Source of the DNA: Acidimicrobiales bacterium
Lineage (GTDB): Bacteria > Actinomycetota > Acidimicrobiia > Acidimicrobiales > Acidimicrobilacustridaceae
Reading direction: 5' to 3'
DNA length: 64,000 nt
Assembly: GCA_030830565.1 (NCBI GenBank)
Contig: JAURMR010000043.1
Coordinates: forward strand, 62,001 to 126,000
Positions 54,507 to 62,724 of this stretch are shown here, one piece after another. The position numbers were made by a program, and so were the translations under genes. Below the pieces are notes generated by a model. It was not told the origin of the DNA and searched no databases. It saw only the letters and a list, made by a program, of their open reading frames with translations. Each line of letters begins with the position of its first letter. Positions within the stretch are counted from its first letter, which is position 1.

Positions 54507-55544
54507 GTGATTCTTGACACCGTCGGGATGTTCGACGCCGCTGCGGCGTTTCCCGAGCAACTTGCGCGTGCCCTCGATGTTTCTCAACGAACAATCGAGA
54601 ACGCTTCATTGCCCGAGCATGAAGACATTGCCAGCGTCGTCCTTCTCGGAGCGGGAGCTGCCGGACAGGCCAACTCACTTGTCCTTGAAGCCGTAGGTCC
54701 CACGATTCCGGTTCCTATCGTCGTTCATCAGGGGTACGGCGTTCCCAACTTCGTTGACGTTTCAACTCTGGTCGTGGCGGTTTCTTTCGACGGCGAAACC
54801 TCGGAAACGCTTGAGGCGGCTCAGGACGCGCTCGAGGATGGAGCGACTGTTGTCTGTATTAGCGGGGGAGGGTCGCTCCAAACCTGGGCGGCGACGAATG
54901 GGCTCGTACATCTCCCAGTGATGCCTGATGCCCCGGTCGAACGAGCGGCGCTCGGTTCCCTTGCCGTTCCTGTTTTGATTCTTCTTGAACGGGTCGGTAT
55001 GTATCCGGGCGCCGAGGCATGGATCGGGGCTGCTATTGCCCAAGCGACCATCCGACGAGATGAATTGATCACTGAGGACAACCTCGCCCGAACGCTTGGC
55101 CGCCGACTTGGTCGTGCTTTTCCGATTATTTACGGCGGTAACGGTCCGGGGGGCGCAGTCGCCGATTTTTGGAAGGCACAGTTCAATCTGAATGCGAAAG
55201 TCGCCGCATTCTCCAATCAAGTCCCCGAACTCACGCGTGAAGAAATTGCCGGCTGGGGTCAAGATGGCGATGTCACCCGCCAAATTTTTCAGGTCTTCTT
55301 GCTTCGCCATGATTTTGAACACCCTCAGGTTTCGAGTCGCCTCGATGTCACTGAAGAGGTACTCGTCGAAGTTGTTGGTGCCGTGTATGTAATTGAGGCG
55401 GCGGGCGAAGGACTCTTGGCGCAGATCTTCGACCTCGAACTCATTGGGCAGTTCGTTTCGCTTCACGCCGCTGTTGAACAAGGAATCGATCCTGGCCCAG
55501 TGCCGATCGTGGCTGAGATTGCGTCACGCGTCGGAGACGCCTGA
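54507..55544 (+). CDS. SIS-domain sugar isomerase (phosphoglucose/phosphomannose isomerase-like, TobH)
   Basis: 345 residues. Two SIS-type halves: VVLLGAGAAGQANSL, VAVSFDGETSETLEA with the phosphosugar S/T loop, and IIYGGNGPGGAVADFWK in the second. The C-terminal segment with NEx-type residues is close to bifunctional PGI/PMI enzymes. It would provide mannose-6-phosphate from fructose-6-phosphate for manB and manC. GTG start immediately after the Trm112-like stop, without overlap. Which sugar is used is inferred from neighbours. Confidence 0.8.
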   Translation: MILDTVGMFDAAAAFPEQLARALDVSQRTIENASLPEHEDIASVVLLGAGAAGQANSLVLEAVGPTIPVPIVVHQGYGVPNFVDVSTLVVAVSFDGETSETLEAAQDALEDGATVVCISGGGSLQTWAATNGLVHLPVMPDAPVERAALGSLAVPVLILLERVGMYPGAEAWIGAAIAQATIRRDELITEDNLARTLGRRLGRAFPIIYGGNGPGGAVADFWKAQFNLNAKVAAFSNQVPELTREEIAGWGQDGDVTRQIFQVFLLRHDFEHPQVSSRLDVTEEVLVEVVGAVYVIEAAGEGLLAQIFDLELIGQFVSLHAAVEQGIDPGPVPIVAEIASRVGDA

Positions 55545-55550
55545 TCCGTC

Positions 55551-55556
55551 TACACT
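55551..55556 (+). promoter_or_regulatory. Candidate -10 box of ahcY
   Basis: TACACT, just after the isomerase stop. Transcription from here would give a leader of about 175 nt before the ATG at 55736. Confidence 0.4.
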
Positions 55557-55562
55557 CGTCGC

Positions 55563-55735
55563 AGGCTGAACGCAGGGTCAGAGGGCCACAGCCTCACAAC
55601 CGGTTGTCACTGTTTCGATCTCTCTTCTAGAGATCTCGTTTCGCCGATCGACCCTGCCAATTCGATCACGGGTGCTTCACCTGGGATCCAACTCTTGTCC
55701 GGATGCTTGTCCGGACCGCACAGAAAGTGCCCCCT
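55563..55735 (+). promoter_or_regulatory. Hairpin-rich 5' leader of ahcY
   Basis: Ordered structures: AGGCTG/CAGCCT stem (55563-55568, 55589-55594), 12-bp palindrome ACAACCGGTTGT (55596-55607), a 7-bp stem GATCTCT/AGAGATC with 5-nt loop (55617-55635), and a 7-bp stem GTCCGGA/TCCGGAC with 6-nt loop (55697-55716). The last overlaps a direct repeat CTTGTCCGGA spaced 12 bp. No known SAH or SAM riboswitch core was recognised. A regulatory leader is inferred. Confidence 0.4.
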
Positions 55736-57199
55736 ATGACACTGACCGTTGACCGTTCTGATTCCGGCATCGATTACAAGGTTGCCGATCTCACGCTCGC
55801 CGGCTTCGGCCGCAAGGAGATTCAGCTTGCCGAGCACGAGATGCCTGGCCTGATGGCGCTGCGTGCGGAATACGCCGACAGCCAACCGCTTGCTGGCGCT
55901 CGAATCGCTGGTTCGTTGCACATGACAATCCAAACCGCCGTGCTGATCGAAACGCTGACCTGCCTCGGTGCCGATGTTCGCTGGGTGAGCTGCAACATCT
56001 TCTCCACCCAGGATCACGCTGCAGCAGCAGTGGTCGTTGGACCGAATGGAACCCTTGAGCGTCCGACCGGCGTGCCTGTATTCGCTTGGAAGGGCGAAAC
56101 GCTTGAGGAGTACTGGTGGTGCACCGAGCAGATCCTTCGTTGGCCCGATGGTGGCGGCCCCAACATGATCCTCGACGATGGCGGCGATGCAACGCTTCTC
56201 GTGCATAAGGGTGTTGAGTACGAACGCACCGGTGTCGTTCCCGACACAACAGAAGATGACTCCGAAGAATGGGCAATCGTTCTTGATGTCCTTCGTCGCA
56301 CAGTTGCCAGCGAGCCCGAGCTTTGGCATGGCGTAGCCGCTGGAATCAAGGGTGTTACTGAAGAGACCACCACTGGTGTGCACCGCTTGTACCAAATGCA
56401 AGAAGCCGGTCAACTGCTTTTCCCGGCTATCAACGTGAATGATTCGGTCACCAAGTCGAAGTTCGACAACCTCTACGGGTGTCGTCATAGCCTCATTGAC
56501 GGACTCAACCGTGCGACCGACGTCATGATCGGCGGCAAGGTTGCCCTTGTTTGTGGTTACGGAGACGTTGGCAAGGGATGTGCCGCATCGCTTCGTGGTC
56601 AGGGTGCTCGCGTCATCGTTACCGAAATCGATCCCATTTGTGCGCTTCAAGCCGCAATGGAGGGTTACCAGGTTGCCCGTCTCGAAGATGTTCTCGACAT
56701 TGTCGACATCTACGTCACCGCAACTGGCAACTTCAACATCATCACGGCTGAGCACATGGCGAAAATGAAGCATCAGGCGATCGTCAGCAATATTGGACAT
56801 TTCGATAACGAAATCGATATGGCCGGACTGAAGAAGATGAGCGACGTTCAGCGCGTTGTGATCAAGCCTCAGGTCGACGAGTACGTCTTCCCCGATGGTC
56901 ATTCGGTCATTGTTCTTGCTGAAGGACGTCTCATGAATCTCGGTTGCGCTACCGGCCATCCAAGCTTCGTGATGTCGAACAGTTTCTCGAACCAGGTCAT
57001 TGCTCAGATCGAGCTCTACGGCCACACCGATTTCTACGAGAAGCGGGTGTACACCCTTCCCAAGCACCTCGACGAAAAGGTCGCGATGCTTCATCTCGAT
57101 GCCTTGGGCGTGAGGCTCACCAAGTTGACTGAAGAGCAGGCGTCGTATCTCGGTCTGCCTGTCACCGGTCCGTTCAAGTCAGATCACTACCGGTACTGA
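55736..57199 (+). CDS. ahcY: S-adenosylhomocysteinase
   Basis: Splits S-adenosylhomocysteine to homocysteine and adenosine with bound NAD, removing the inhibitor made by methyltransferases. 487 residues: [20 protein letters not shown] at the start, [26 protein letters not shown], the NAD loop [12 protein letters not shown], and [12 protein letters not shown]; the C-terminal [13 protein letters not shown] and KSDHYRY are family signatures. The ATG at 55736 is preferred over 55703, which adds 11 non-conserved residues. Followed by a strong terminator. Confidence 0.97.
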   Translation: MTLTVDRSDSGIDYKVADLTLAGFGRKEIQLAEHEMPGLMALRAEYADSQPLAGARIAGSLHMTIQTAVLIETLTCLGADVRWVSCNIFSTQDHAAAAVVVGPNGTLERPTGVPVFAWKGETLEEYWWCTEQILRWPDGGGPNMILDDGGDATLLVHKGVEYERTGVVPDTTEDDSEEWAIVLDVLRRTVASEPELWHGVAAGIKGVTEETTTGVHRLYQMQEAGQLLFPAINVNDSVTKSKFDNLYGCRHSLIDGLNRATDVMIGGKVALVCGYGDVGKGCAASLRGQGARVIVTEIDPICALQAAMEGYQVARLEDVLDIVDIYVTATGNFNIITAEHMAKMKHQAIVSNIGHFDNEIDMAGLKKMSDVQRVVIKPQVDEYVFPDGHSVIVLAEGRLMNLGCATGHPSFVMSNSFSNQVIAQIELYGHTDFYEKRVYTLPKHLDEKVAMLHLDALGVRLTKLTEEQASYLGLPVTGPFKSDHYRY

Positions 57200-57206
57200 T
57201 ACCGTC

Positions 57207-57253
57207 CGGCTCGTCTGTTGCCCTTATGGCAGCAGGCGAGCCGTTTTCGTTTT
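57207..57253 (+). terminator. Intrinsic terminator after ahcY
   Basis: CGGCTCG, CTG and TGCC pair with GGCA, CAG and CGAGCCG around a short CTTAT-type loop; TTTTCGTTTT follows. The stem is long with small bulges. It is the best terminator in the window and isolates ahcY from the SDR gene. Confidence 0.85.
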
Positions 57254-57274
57254 CCAACATCGCAGGGGGTTGTC

Positions 57275-58090
57275 ATGGAGCAGTTGGCAGGCAAGGTCGC
57301 AGTCGTCACCGGCGCAGCAAGCGGCATTGGGCTCGCATTGGCAAAGAAGTTGGGCGCTGAAGGTATGAAAGTCGTGATGGCTGACATTGAGGTACCTGCC
57401 CTCGAAGCCGCTGCGGCCTCACTTCCAGATTCGGTGGAGCGCATCAGCGTTGTGTGTGATGTATCGAAGGGTGAGCAGATCGACGCACTACGTGCTGCGG
57501 CAATCGACGCATTCGGCGCTGTGCACGTTGTGTGCAACAACGCGGGCGTCGGCGGCGGTGGGGCGATGTCGGAAATGAATATCGATGACTGGAAGTGGGT
57601 CATAGACGTTGACCTCTGGAGCGTGATTCACGGGGTTCGTGTTTTCCTTCCTGGACTCATCGAACAAGGCGAGGGACATATCGTCAACACCGCTTCGGTC
57701 GCGGGATTGTTCTCGGCTCCGTTCATGGGTCCATACAACGTGGCCAAATACGGTGTCGTTGCGCTTTCAGAAACGCTTTGTAATGAACTGGCGATGCAGC
57801 AGTCCCCGGTCGGAGTGTCGGTTCTTTGCCCCTCATGGGTCAAAACAAAGATTGCGAGTTCTGTTCGGAACAAGCCTGGAGCAACCGCAGAGGAAGCCGA
57901 TGCGCTTTCGCAGTTTGTTCAACCGTTGATTGACGGTGGAATCGATCCTGATCAGGTCGCAGATCGCGTTGTTGCGGCGGTGAAGAACAAAGAGTTTTGG
58001 ATCATCACTCACGACGACACACCGGCAGCGGTCACCCTCCGAACGCGTTCAATTCTTGAAGGAACCAATCCTCCCCAGTTAATGCACTGA
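57275..58090 (+). CDS. Short-chain dehydrogenase/reductase
   Basis: 271 residues of a classical SDR. VVTGAASGIG is the NAD(P) loop (T-G-x3-G-x-G), CNNAGVGGG, S in NTASVAG, and Y-x3-K in GPYNVAKYG form the active site. Substrate cannot be read from sequence. ATG at 57275 has GGGGG 5 nt upstream, so a leadered mRNA, unlike its leaderless neighbours. Transcription probably begins downstream of the ahcY terminator. Confidence 0.92.
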   Translation: MEQLAGKVAVVTGAASGIGLALAKKLGAEGMKVVMADIEVPALEAAAASLPDSVERISVVCDVSKGEQIDALRAAAIDAFGAVHVVCNNAGVGGGGAMSEMNIDDWKWVIDVDLWSVIHGVRVFLPGLIEQGEGHIVNTASVAGLFSAPFMGPYNVAKYGVVALSETLCNELAMQQSPVGVSVLCPSWVKTKIASSVRNKPGATAEEADALSQFVQPLIDGGIDPDQVADRVVAAVKNKEFWIITHDDTPAAVTLRTRSILEGTNPPQLMH

Positions 58091-58139
58091 TCGCACATCG
58101 GGGAGCCGGAGGACTCATCACAAACTCCGACCCGATTCC

Positions 58140-58145
58140 TAGGTT
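58140..58145 (+). promoter_or_regulatory. Candidate -10 box of comF
   Basis: TAGGTT, 6 nt before the ATG at 58152. Confidence 0.5.
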
Positions 58146-58151
58146 GCATGG

Positions 58152-58799
58152 ATGCTTCGTCGTCTCCGTGCATTCGTTAATTCGCTCGCAGAACCATGGT
58201 TTCCGACACTGTGCCTCCGATGCGGCGTGGTCGGTACGTCACCTTGTCCAGAATGCAGCGAGGAGTTCACGCCTGCGCATGTAGTCGGCGAGACTGCGCA
58301 CCTTGATGCTGTTGTGGCGCTCGTTGTTTATGACGAGGTGTCGCGACCTTTTATTGCCGATCTCAAATTCCGGGGGAAATGGGCGACGGTCCAAGCATTC
58401 ACCCCTGCGATGTCATTCCTTCTCGACGAGTGCATCGGCACAGAGCGACCTGGTCCTGTGCTGACGTGGGCCCCGACGACTCCGACTCGTGCTCGTCAGC
58501 GCGGGTTCGATCAGGCCGAAGTCATCGCTCGGCACGTCGCCCACTACTCAGGTCGGCCGGTACTCAAGCTCCTTGATCGGCGACCAGGTGAACATCAGAC
58601 CGGTCGGAGCCGGAGTGAGCGATCGACTGGCATCCACTTCGACCCGCGCCGACCCGTTTATGGAGCGATTGTGGTGTTCGACGATGTTGTGACCACCGGG
58701 TCGACGCTGAGTGCTGCGGCCCAGGCCCTGCGGTTCGCAGGCGCTTCCGCAGTGGTCGGCGTCACCCTTGCGGCCACCCCAGACCGGCCAAAGCGCTGA
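58152..58799 (+). CDS. comF: ComF family phosphoribosyltransferase-like protein
   Basis: 215 residues. N-terminal CxxC-x8-CxxC cysteines (CLRCGVV...CPEC) form a probable zinc ribbon, then the PRTase fold with VFDDVVTTGSTL as PRPP loop and QRGFDQAEVIARH. ComF helps DNA uptake in competent bacteria; in most actinobacteria the role is unknown. It precedes secA, as in mycobacteria. Confidence 0.88.
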   Translation: MLRRLRAFVNSLAEPWFPTLCLRCGVVGTSPCPECSEEFTPAHVVGETAHLDAVVALVVYDEVSRPFIADLKFRGKWATVQAFTPAMSFLLDECIGTERPGPVLTWAPTTPTRARQRGFDQAEVIARHVAHYSGRPVLKLLDRRPGEHQTGRSRSERSTGIHFDPRRPVYGAIVVFDDVVTTGSTLSAAAQALRFAGASAVVGVTLAATPDRPKR

Positions 58800-58807
58800 A
58801 GTCGGTG

Positions 58808-58819
58808 GTCCGATCGGAC
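58808..58819 (+). other. 12-bp perfect palindrome in the comF-secA gap
   Basis: GTCCGATCGGAC lies 9 bp after the comF stop. It could be a weak terminator for comF (a short TTT follows) or a regulator site. Nothing else was seen in the 86-bp gap except the secA -10 box. Confidence 0.3.
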
Positions 58820-58869
58820 TTTCACCCAGTTCTCACCCTCCTCTGACCGTGGCCTCAGGAAGGCATCAG

Positions 58870-58875
58870 TACACT
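58870..58875 (+). promoter_or_regulatory. Candidate -10 box of secA
   Basis: TACACT, 10 nt before the ATG at 58886. Confidence 0.45.
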
Positions 58876-58885
58876 TGCGATCCTC

Positions 58886-61609
58886 ATGGGCATCCTCGAC
58901 AAGATTCTGCGCGCCGGCGAAGGCAAGAAGGTTCGGGCTATCGAAGCTCTCGTACCTGAGATCAACGCCCTCGAACCCGAGATTGAACGACTCTCCGATG
59001 AGGCGCTGGCCCATCGGACCGTCGAATTCCGTGAGCAGTTGGCCAACGGAGCCGATCTCGAGGACATCATGGTGGATGCCTTCGCCGTGGTTCGCGAAGC
59101 CGCCCGGCGTGAAATCGGTCAGCGTCACTACGACGTCCAGATGATGGGCGGTGCTGCGCTGCACTTTGGTTGGGTTGCGGAAATGAAGACCGGTGAAGGC
59201 AAGACACTCGTGTCGACCCTCCCCGTGTACCTCAATGCGCTGGCGGGTAAGGGAGTCCACGTGGTTACCGTGAACGACTATCTCGCAACCCGAGATTCCG
59301 ACTGGATGGGCCGAGTACACCGCCGTCTTGGCCTTTCGGTTGGTCTCGTCATTCCGGGCATGAACGATCCTGCCGTGAAGCGGGCGCAGTATGCGTGCGA
59401 CGTCACCTACGGCACCAACAACGAGTTTGGTTTCGATTACCTCCGCGACAACATGTCTATGAGTCGCGCCGAGCAAGTGCAGCGAGGCCACTCGTACTGC
59501 ATCGTCGATGAAATCGACTCCATTCTTATTGACGAAGCGCGAACCCCCCTCATTATCTCTGGTCGCATCGCCGATGCCGCAAAGATTTATTACCAGTTCG
59601 CGTCGATTGTTCGCGGTCTGAAGCGCGACGTTCATTACGACGTCGACGAAGAAAAGCGAACGGTTGCCCCCACTGATGAAGGCGTTGAAGCAGTCGAGCG
59701 CGCTCTCGGTGTCGAAAACATGTACGACGAGGTCTCGCAGAATCTCGTGCATCAGTTGCAGGCTGCATTGCGTGCAAAGGAACTGTTCAAGCGCGACAAG
59801 GACTACGTCGTGCAGCACGGTCAGGTGAAAATCGTCGACGAATTCACCGGTCGAATCCTCGATGGTCGCCGTTGGTCGGAAGGTCTTCATCAAGCGGTTG
59901 AGGCAAAAGAGGGTGTGAAGATCGAGGAAGAGAATCAAACCCTCGCCACCATCACGTTGCAGAACTACTTCCGCATGTACGACAAATTGGCGGGTATGAC
60001 CGGTACCGCTGAAACCGAAGCATCTGAATTCCTCACGACCTACAACCTCCATGTGGTGCCGATCCCGACCCACCGACCGATGGTTCGTCTCGATAAGGGC
60101 GACCTCATTTACAAGAGTGAAGACGCCAAATTCAACGCTGTCGTCGACGACATTGCTGAGCGCAGCGCAGCTGGTCAGCCCGTGCTCGTCGGCACGATTT
60201 CGGTCGAGAAGTCCGAAACTCTCTCGCGCTATCTGAACAAGCGCGGCGTCCCTCACGAGGTTTTGAACGCAAAGCTGCACTTCCGCGAAGCCGACATCGT
60301 TGCCCAGGCTGGCCGCTTGGGTGCGGTCACCGTTGCGACGAACATGGCCGGTCGAGGCGTCGACATTCTTCTCGGCGGTAACGCGGAAGGACTCGCGGCT
60401 CGTGATCTCGCAGCCGAGGGTCTCGACCCGGAAACCGAAGAAGGCCAAGCGCGCCTCACGGAACTGATCGCACTACACGAGCCCGAGTGTCGTGAAGGTG
60501 GCGAAAAGGTCCGTGAACTTGGCGGTCTCTACGTTCTCGGTACCGAACGACACGAAAGTCGACGCATTGATAACCAGTTGCGTGGTCGATCCGGTCGTCA
60601 GGGTGATCCTGGTGAAAGCCGCTTCTATCTTTCGCTAGAAGACGATCTCATGCGACTGTTCGCAACTGGCGCAATGAACTGGGTCATGGGTAAGACCCTC
60701 GATGACGATGTGCCGATCGAAGCAAAGATGGTAAGTAAAGCAATTGAACGGGCGCAGAACACTGTTGAACAGCGAAACGCTGAAATACGTAAGGACGTCC
60801 TCAAGTACGACGAGGTCATGAACGAGCAGCGCAAGGTCATTTACAAGCGCCGCGATCAAATTCTTGACAACGCTGATTTGCGTGATGAAGCGATGGGTTA
60901 CCTCGCCGAAGCAATCGATTCGACGATTTCGACCTATTGCGTGAGTGACGAACGAGACGAATGGGACCTTCACGGACTGCATTCCGACATTGCTGCGATG
61001 TGGCCAACACAACTCACTGAAGACTCTCTCCATAACGCGCTCACCACCGATGATTTGTACGAAATCATCATGGGGGAGGCCACGGCGTACTACGAACGAC
61101 GCGAAGCTGAATTTGGCGAAGACACCATGCGTGAGGTCGAACGTCAGGTGATGCTTCGCATCATTGACCAAAAGTGGCGCGAGCATCTCTATGAGATGGA
61201 CTACCTGCAGGAGGGCATCAATCTCCGAGCAATGGGGCAGAAGGATCCTCTCGTCGAGTGGCAGCGAGAGGGCTACGAGATGTTTGGCTCGATGATGGCT
61301 GCGGTTGCGACGGATTTCGTCACCTATGTGATGCATGCTCACGTCACAGTGACTGAGCAGAATCCTGAGAACGAACCACAGGTATCGAATCTCCAGTACA
61401 CGGCTCCCCTCGACCCAAGCGAGGCGCCAAGCGGTATGCAGGCCGCAGCGAGGGCACAGGCGGCGGCTGAAGGTCTTGAGACGCCGGCTGAGGCGATCGA
61501 GGACATCACGAATACCCCAATCGTCAAGAGCGACTGGGACAAGACTCCCCGAAATGCTCCTTGTCCCTGCGGATCGGGCAAGAAGTTCAAGCTCTGCCAC
61601 GGCGCATGA
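58886..61609 (+). CDS. secA: Protein translocase ATPase SecA
   Basis: Motor of the Sec export pathway. 907 residues: Walker A MKTGEGKT, YGTNNEFGFDYLRDNM, VDEIDSILIDEARTPLI, the helicase MAGRGVDILLGG motif, and the RGRSGRQGDPGESRFYLS region. The C-terminus ends in the zinc-binding CPCGSGKKFKLCHG, which is the SecB/phospholipid-type tail, present here. Length and tail fit SecA1-type housekeeping SecA. The stop overlaps prfB by ATGA. Confidence 0.98.
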   Translation: MGILDKILRAGEGKKVRAIEALVPEINALEPEIERLSDEALAHRTVEFREQLANGADLEDIMVDAFAVVREAARREIGQRHYDVQMMGGAALHFGWVAEMKTGEGKTLVSTLPVYLNALAGKGVHVVTVNDYLATRDSDWMGRVHRRLGLSVGLVIPGMNDPAVKRAQYACDVTYGTNNEFGFDYLRDNMSMSRAEQVQRGHSYCIVDEIDSILIDEARTPLIISGRIADAAKIYYQFASIVRGLKRDVHYDVDEEKRTVAPTDEGVEAVERALGVENMYDEVSQNLVHQLQAALRAKELFKRDKDYVVQHGQVKIVDEFTGRILDGRRWSEGLHQAVEAKEGVKIEEENQTLATITLQNYFRMYDKLAGMTGTAETEASEFLTTYNLHVVPIPTHRPMVRLDKGDLIYKSEDAKFNAVVDDIAERSAAGQPVLVGTISVEKSETLSRYLNKRGVPHEVLNAKLHFREADIVAQAGRLGAVTVATNMAGRGVDILLGGNAEGLAARDLAAEGLDPETEEGQARLTELIALHEPECREGGEKVRELGGLYVLGTERHESRRIDNQLRGRSGRQGDPGESRFYLSLEDDLMRLFATGAMNWVMGKTLDDDVPIEAKMVSKAIERAQNTVEQRNAEIRKDVLKYDEVMNEQRKVIYKRRDQILDNADLRDEAMGYLAEAIDSTISTYCVSDERDEWDLHGLHSDIAAMWPTQLTEDSLHNALTTDDLYEIIMGEATAYYERREAEFGEDTMREVERQVMLRIIDQKWREHLYEMDYLQEGINLRAMGQKDPLVEWQREGYEMFGSMMAAVATDFVTYVMHAHVTVTEQNPENEPQVSNLQYTAPLDPSEAPSGMQAAARAQAAAEGLETPAEAIEDITNTPIVKSDWDKTPRNAPCPCGSGKKFKLCHGA

Positions 61610-62721
61610 GGGATTTCTCCGACGACCTCGCCGACCTTCGACGTCGGATCGACGAAGCGCGGGTCTACCTGCGCATCGAGGAACTCCTCCTCGCGCGCCC
61701 GCAACTCGAAACCGAAGCAAGTCGACCTGACCTCTGGGACGACCCTGACTTGGCCCGGAAGATTAACGGGGAGCTCTCGGCCTGCACCGAAGACCTTGAA
61801 CTGTACGAACAGCTTTCTTCGAGACTCGAAGATGCCGAAACGCTTCACGAACTCGGTCGAGAAGAAGGCGATGAATCGGTAGAGGCCGAAGTTCAAGAGT
61901 CGATGGTGTCGCTCGCAGCCGATCTTGGCGAACTCGAACTGCGCGCGCTCTTCACTGGTGAGTACGACGACACCAATGCGATTTGCGAAATTCAGTCGGG
62001 CGAAGGCGGGGCAGACGCTCAGGATTGGGCGAACATGCTGCTTCGCATGTTTCTTCGCTGGGCCGAGAAGCGTGGCTTCGATGTTGAGCTCGATGAAGTT
62101 TCAGCAGGTAACGAAGCCGGGATTTCATCCGCAACGTTCTTGGTAAATGGTCGCCATGCCTACGGACGGCTTCGTTCCGAGCATGGGGTGCATCGTCTCG
62201 TGCGCATTTCGCCATTCAACGCGCAAGGCAAACGCCAGACGGCTTTTGCGGCATTAAAAGTGACACCGTTCCTCGAAGATGTGCCCGATATCGAGATCGA
62301 TGAAAAAGACCTTCGTATCGATACCTACCGGTCGTCCGGTGCTGGTGGTCAGCACGTCAACGTGACCGACTCGGCAGTTCGAATTACACATTTGCCGACC
62401 GGGATCGTCACGTCCTGCCAGAACGAACGCAGCCAGCATCAGAATAAAGATCGCGCCATGCAGATCCTTCGTGCAAAGTTGGCCGAACGGCAGCGCGAGG
62501 AACGAATGGCGGAACTCTCCAACATCCGAGGCGAGCAGCGCTCGGTCGGGTTTGGAAGCCAGATCCGTTCGTATGTCACTCAGCCCTATCAAATGGTGAA
62601 AGACCTTCGCTCGGGATATGAAGTCGGCAACGTCGATGCAGTGTTCGACGGTGATCTTGATGGCTTTATGGAGGCCTATCTCCAGTGGGAGCGCAGTGGT
62701 GCCGATACTGCAGGTGAATAG
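61606..62721 (+). CDS. prfB: Peptide chain release factor 2
   Basis: Recognises UGA and UAA stop codons. 371 residues: the SPF tripeptide in VRISPFNAQ and GGQ in SSGAGGQHVNVTDSAVR are the RF2 codon-recognition and catalytic motifs. ATG is in the ATGA overlap with secA; the longer start at 61561 lies inside secA. The N-terminus is continuous, with no in-frame stop, so the programmed +1 frameshift of many RF2 genes is absent. Convergent with the ABC-F gene, 3 bp between stops. Confidence 0.96.
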   Translation: MRDFSDDLADLRRRIDEARVYLRIEELLLARPQLETEASRPDLWDDPDLARKINGELSACTEDLELYEQLSSRLEDAETLHELGREEGDESVEAEVQESMVSLAADLGELELRALFTGEYDDTNAICEIQSGEGGADAQDWANMLLRMFLRWAEKRGFDVELDEVSAGNEAGISSATFLVNGRHAYGRLRSEHGVHRLVRISPFNAQGKRQTAFAALKVTPFLEDVPDIEIDEKDLRIDTYRSSGAGGQHVNVTDSAVRITHLPTGIVTSCQNERSQHQNKDRAMQILRAKLAERQREERMAELSNIRGEQRSVGFGSQIRSYVTQPYQMVKDLRSGYEVGNVDAVFDGDLDGFMEAYLQWERSGADTAGE

Positions 62722-62724
62722 CGC

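Noticed and set aside
55551-55735. SAH or SAM-IV riboswitch before ahcY
   Set aside because: Leader hairpins are present, but I could not match the conserved core of a known class. Kept only as an unnamed structured leader.
55607-57094. 495-codon minus-strand frame opposite ahcY
   Set aside because: It lies inside a gene with intact AHCY motifs and has no family signature; a shadow frame.
58658-60448. 596-codon open frame on the minus strand opposite secA
   Set aside because: The plus strand encodes a full-length, motif-complete SecA in the same stretch. The antisense frame has no recognisable domain and arises from the codon bias of secA.
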